Assembly (NCBI GenBank): GCA_934636325.1
Contig: CAKUAK010000128.1
Coordinates: forward strand, 1-6,249
Direction: 5' to 3'
DNA length: 6,249 nucleotides
Source of the DNA: an uncultured Eubacteriales bacterium
GTDB lineage: Bacteria; Bacillota; Clostridia; Oscillospirales; Butyricicoccaceae
The position numbers were made by a program, and so were the translations under genes. A model generated the notes under the pieces. It had not been told where the DNA came from, ran no database searches, and saw only the letters and a list, made by a program, of their open reading frames with translations. Below are positions 5,040 to 6,249 of the stretch, piece after piece. Numbering within the stretch: position 1 is the stretch's first letter; each line of letters begins with the position of its first letter.

Positions 5040-6212
5040 ATGAAAAAGCTCTTCAAAAACGGAAATATCGTCGACGCCGCGGCAAAAAAGGTCTATAAGG
5101 CCGACATCCTTGTCGAGGACGGCGTCATCGCCGCTGTCGGCACCGATCTCGATCTGCCGAAGAACATACGCACCACCGATCTGCACGGCCAGTATGTCCT
5201 GCCCGGACTTTTTAACTGCCATGTGCATATAACCTCCAACCCCGATCCCCGCGCGCCCCGTCCCACCTCCGACGCCGCGCTGACAATACAGGCCATGAAC
5301 AATCTCGCCCTGCACCTCAGCTCGGGCGTCACATATATCCGCGATGTAGGCTCGGCTAACTTTATTGATATCGTCCTGCGCGACGCCGTCGCGGCTGGCA
5401 AGGTCAACGGCCCCGACATGCAGACCTCGGGCAAGTGCATCTGCATGACCGGCGGACACGGCTGGAGCACCGGACGTCAGGCCGACGGCAGAGATGACTG
5501 CCGCAAAGCCGCCCGCGAGATGCTGCGGGCGGGCGCCGACTGGATAAAGGTCATGGCCACCGGCGGCGTCATGACAAAGGGAGTCGAGCCGGGCGCGGAG
5601 CAGCTGTCGGTCGAAGAGATGGCCGTCATCGTCGAAGAAGCCCACAAGAAGGGCGCAAGGGTCTGCACCCACGCCCAGGGCAACAGCGGCATCCGCAATG
5701 CCCTCGAAGCCGGTATCGACTGCATCGAGCACGGCATCTATCTCGATGATGAGATCATCGACACCATGCTGAAGAAGGGCTCGTGGCTGGTCCCCACCCT
5801 CTGTGCGCCCCATTTCATACTCAAATACGGCATCGCTGGCGGCGTTCCCGATTATGCCGTCAAAAAAACCGAGGTCGTCCACGCCGCCCATACGGCATCC
5901 TTCCAGAAGGCCTATAAGGCCGGTGTGAAGATAGCCTGCGGCACCGATGCCGGTACACCTTATAACCCCCATAACGGCACGCCCAACGAGCTCATCCTCA
6001 TGGTCAAGGCCGGGCTGACCCCCTTCCAGGTCATCGAGACGGCGACGATAAACTCGGCCCGCCTGCTCAAGGTCGACGACATCCTCGGCACGATCGAGCC
6101 GGGCAAGAAGGCCCACCTTGCCATATTCAAAAACGACCCCACAGAGGATATAAACAATATCCTTGACTGCCGCATGACGGTCAAGGACGGCGAGATCGTA
6201 TATAAGAAATAA
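5040..6212 (+). CDS. Metal-dependent amidohydrolase (prolidase/imidazolonepropionase-like group)
   Basis: The 390-residue cytosolic enzyme has a small beta-sandwich made from both termini and a TIM barrel. Visible active-site elements in order are PGLFNCHVH (H61, H63), GGHGW (H140), DWIKVMATGG with probable carboxylated lysine K170, THAQG (H211), CIEHG (H231) and GTDAGTP (D303). The C-terminal IEPGKKAHLAIF is the usual return to the sandwich. This is the complete ligand set of a binuclear amidohydrolase; the arrangement matches the group including Xaa-Pro and Xaa-Lys/Arg carboxypeptidase-like enzymes often annotated as imidazolonepropionase-related. No Hut neighbours are present, so a histidine-degradation role is unlikely. 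Dipeptides or N-acyl amino acids are possible substrates by inference. AAGGAG (5025-5030) lies 9 bases before the ATG. It is the last gene of the unit, with a hairpin 14 bases after its stop. Length is normal for the family. Confidence 0.9.
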   Translation: MKKLFKNGNIVDAAAKKVYKADILVEDGVIAAVGTDLDLPKNIRTTDLHGQYVLPGLFNCHVHITSNPDPRAPRPTSDAALTIQAMNNLALHLSSGVTYIRDVGSANFIDIVLRDAVAAGKVNGPDMQTSGKCICMTGGHGWSTGRQADGRDDCRKAAREMLRAGADWIKVMATGGVMTKGVEPGAEQLSVEEMAVIVEEAHKKGARVCTHAQGNSGIRNALEAGIDCIEHGIYLDDEIIDTMLKKGSWLVPTLCAPHFILKYGIAGGVPDYAVKKTEVVHAAHTASFQKAYKAGVKIACGTDAGTPYNPHNGTPNELILMVKAGLTPFQVIETATINSARLLKVDDILGTIEPGKKAHLAIFKNDPTEDINNILDCRMTVKDGEIVYKK

Positions 6213-6226
6213 ATAATATGCAGAAG

Positions 6227-6249
6227 CGGCGTGACAAAGAGTCACGCCG
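6227..6249 (+). terminator. Probable intrinsic terminator, cut by the window edge
   Basis: CGGCGTGAC (6227-6235) pairs perfectly with GTCACGCCG (6241-6249) around an AAAGA loop, 14 bases after the amidohydrolase stop. The stem may continue past the window: GAAG precedes it, so CTTC after 6249 would extend it. The T-run that would prove a terminator lies outside. Position and stability fit the end of the three-gene operon. Confidence 0.7.

Noticed and set aside
4596..6245. Minus-strand open frame of 549 codons opposite the amidohydrolase and VOC genes
   Set aside because: The plus strand encodes complete, motif-bearing enzymes with ribosome binding sites over the same span. The antisense frame is kept open by G+C-rich codon bias and its translation shows no recognisable motifs.
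1..6249. CRISPR array, tRNA, rRNA, transposase or integrase
   Set aside because: I saw no regularly spaced repeats, no tRNA-like cloverleaf, no rRNA sequence and no mobile-element enzyme motifs on either strand.

Overview
The window looks like a chromosomal segment from a Gram-positive anaerobe of the Bacillota, most likely class Clostridia and possibly gut-associated. Supporting signs are strong AGGAGG-type ribosome binding sites before most genes, sigma-A-like promoters, a secreted papain-like protease with a Gram-positive type signal peptide, and a UlaG-type metallo-hydrolase of a kind I associate with Clostridia. No gene here fixes genus or species. Base composition is very uneven: about 24% G+C over the first 180 bases, about 30% in sampled stretches of the protease gene, and 65-68% in sampled lines further right.

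Region 1 (about 1-3309, plus strand) reads as one transcription unit. It has an extended -10 promoter (22-50), a 26-codon cationic small ORF with an excellent ribosome binding site (99-179), and a strong hairpin immediately after its stop codon (180-218). These are followed by a secreted papain/C39-like cysteine protease (272-1411) and three tandem paralogous membrane-anchored proteins of unknown function (1402-2058, 2107-2679, 2685-3260). A two-sided terminator hairpin (3275-3309) closes the unit. The first two paralogs share a 118-bp block of about 93% identity at their 5' ends and diverge sharply beyond it, which suggests gene conversion or recent chimera formation. The module resembles a secreted protease with dedicated membrane partners (substrates, inhibitors or immunity proteins). 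That role is inference, and I recognise no named system.

Region 2 (3329-3808, minus strand) is a flavodoxin/WrbA-like FMN-binding protein gene convergent with region 1. It is divergently transcribed from region 3 through a compact intergenic region holding back-to-back promoters (3845-3873 minus, 3882-3910 plus).

Region 3 (3950-6212, plus strand) is an apparent three-gene operon: an MBL-fold metal-dependent hydrolase, a glyoxalase I-like VOC protein, and a metal-dependent amidohydrolase of the prolidase/imidazolonepropionase-like group. The last is followed by a hairpin that reaches the window edge and is probably the terminator. The set points to small-molecule metabolism or detoxification, but substrates cannot be read from the sequence.
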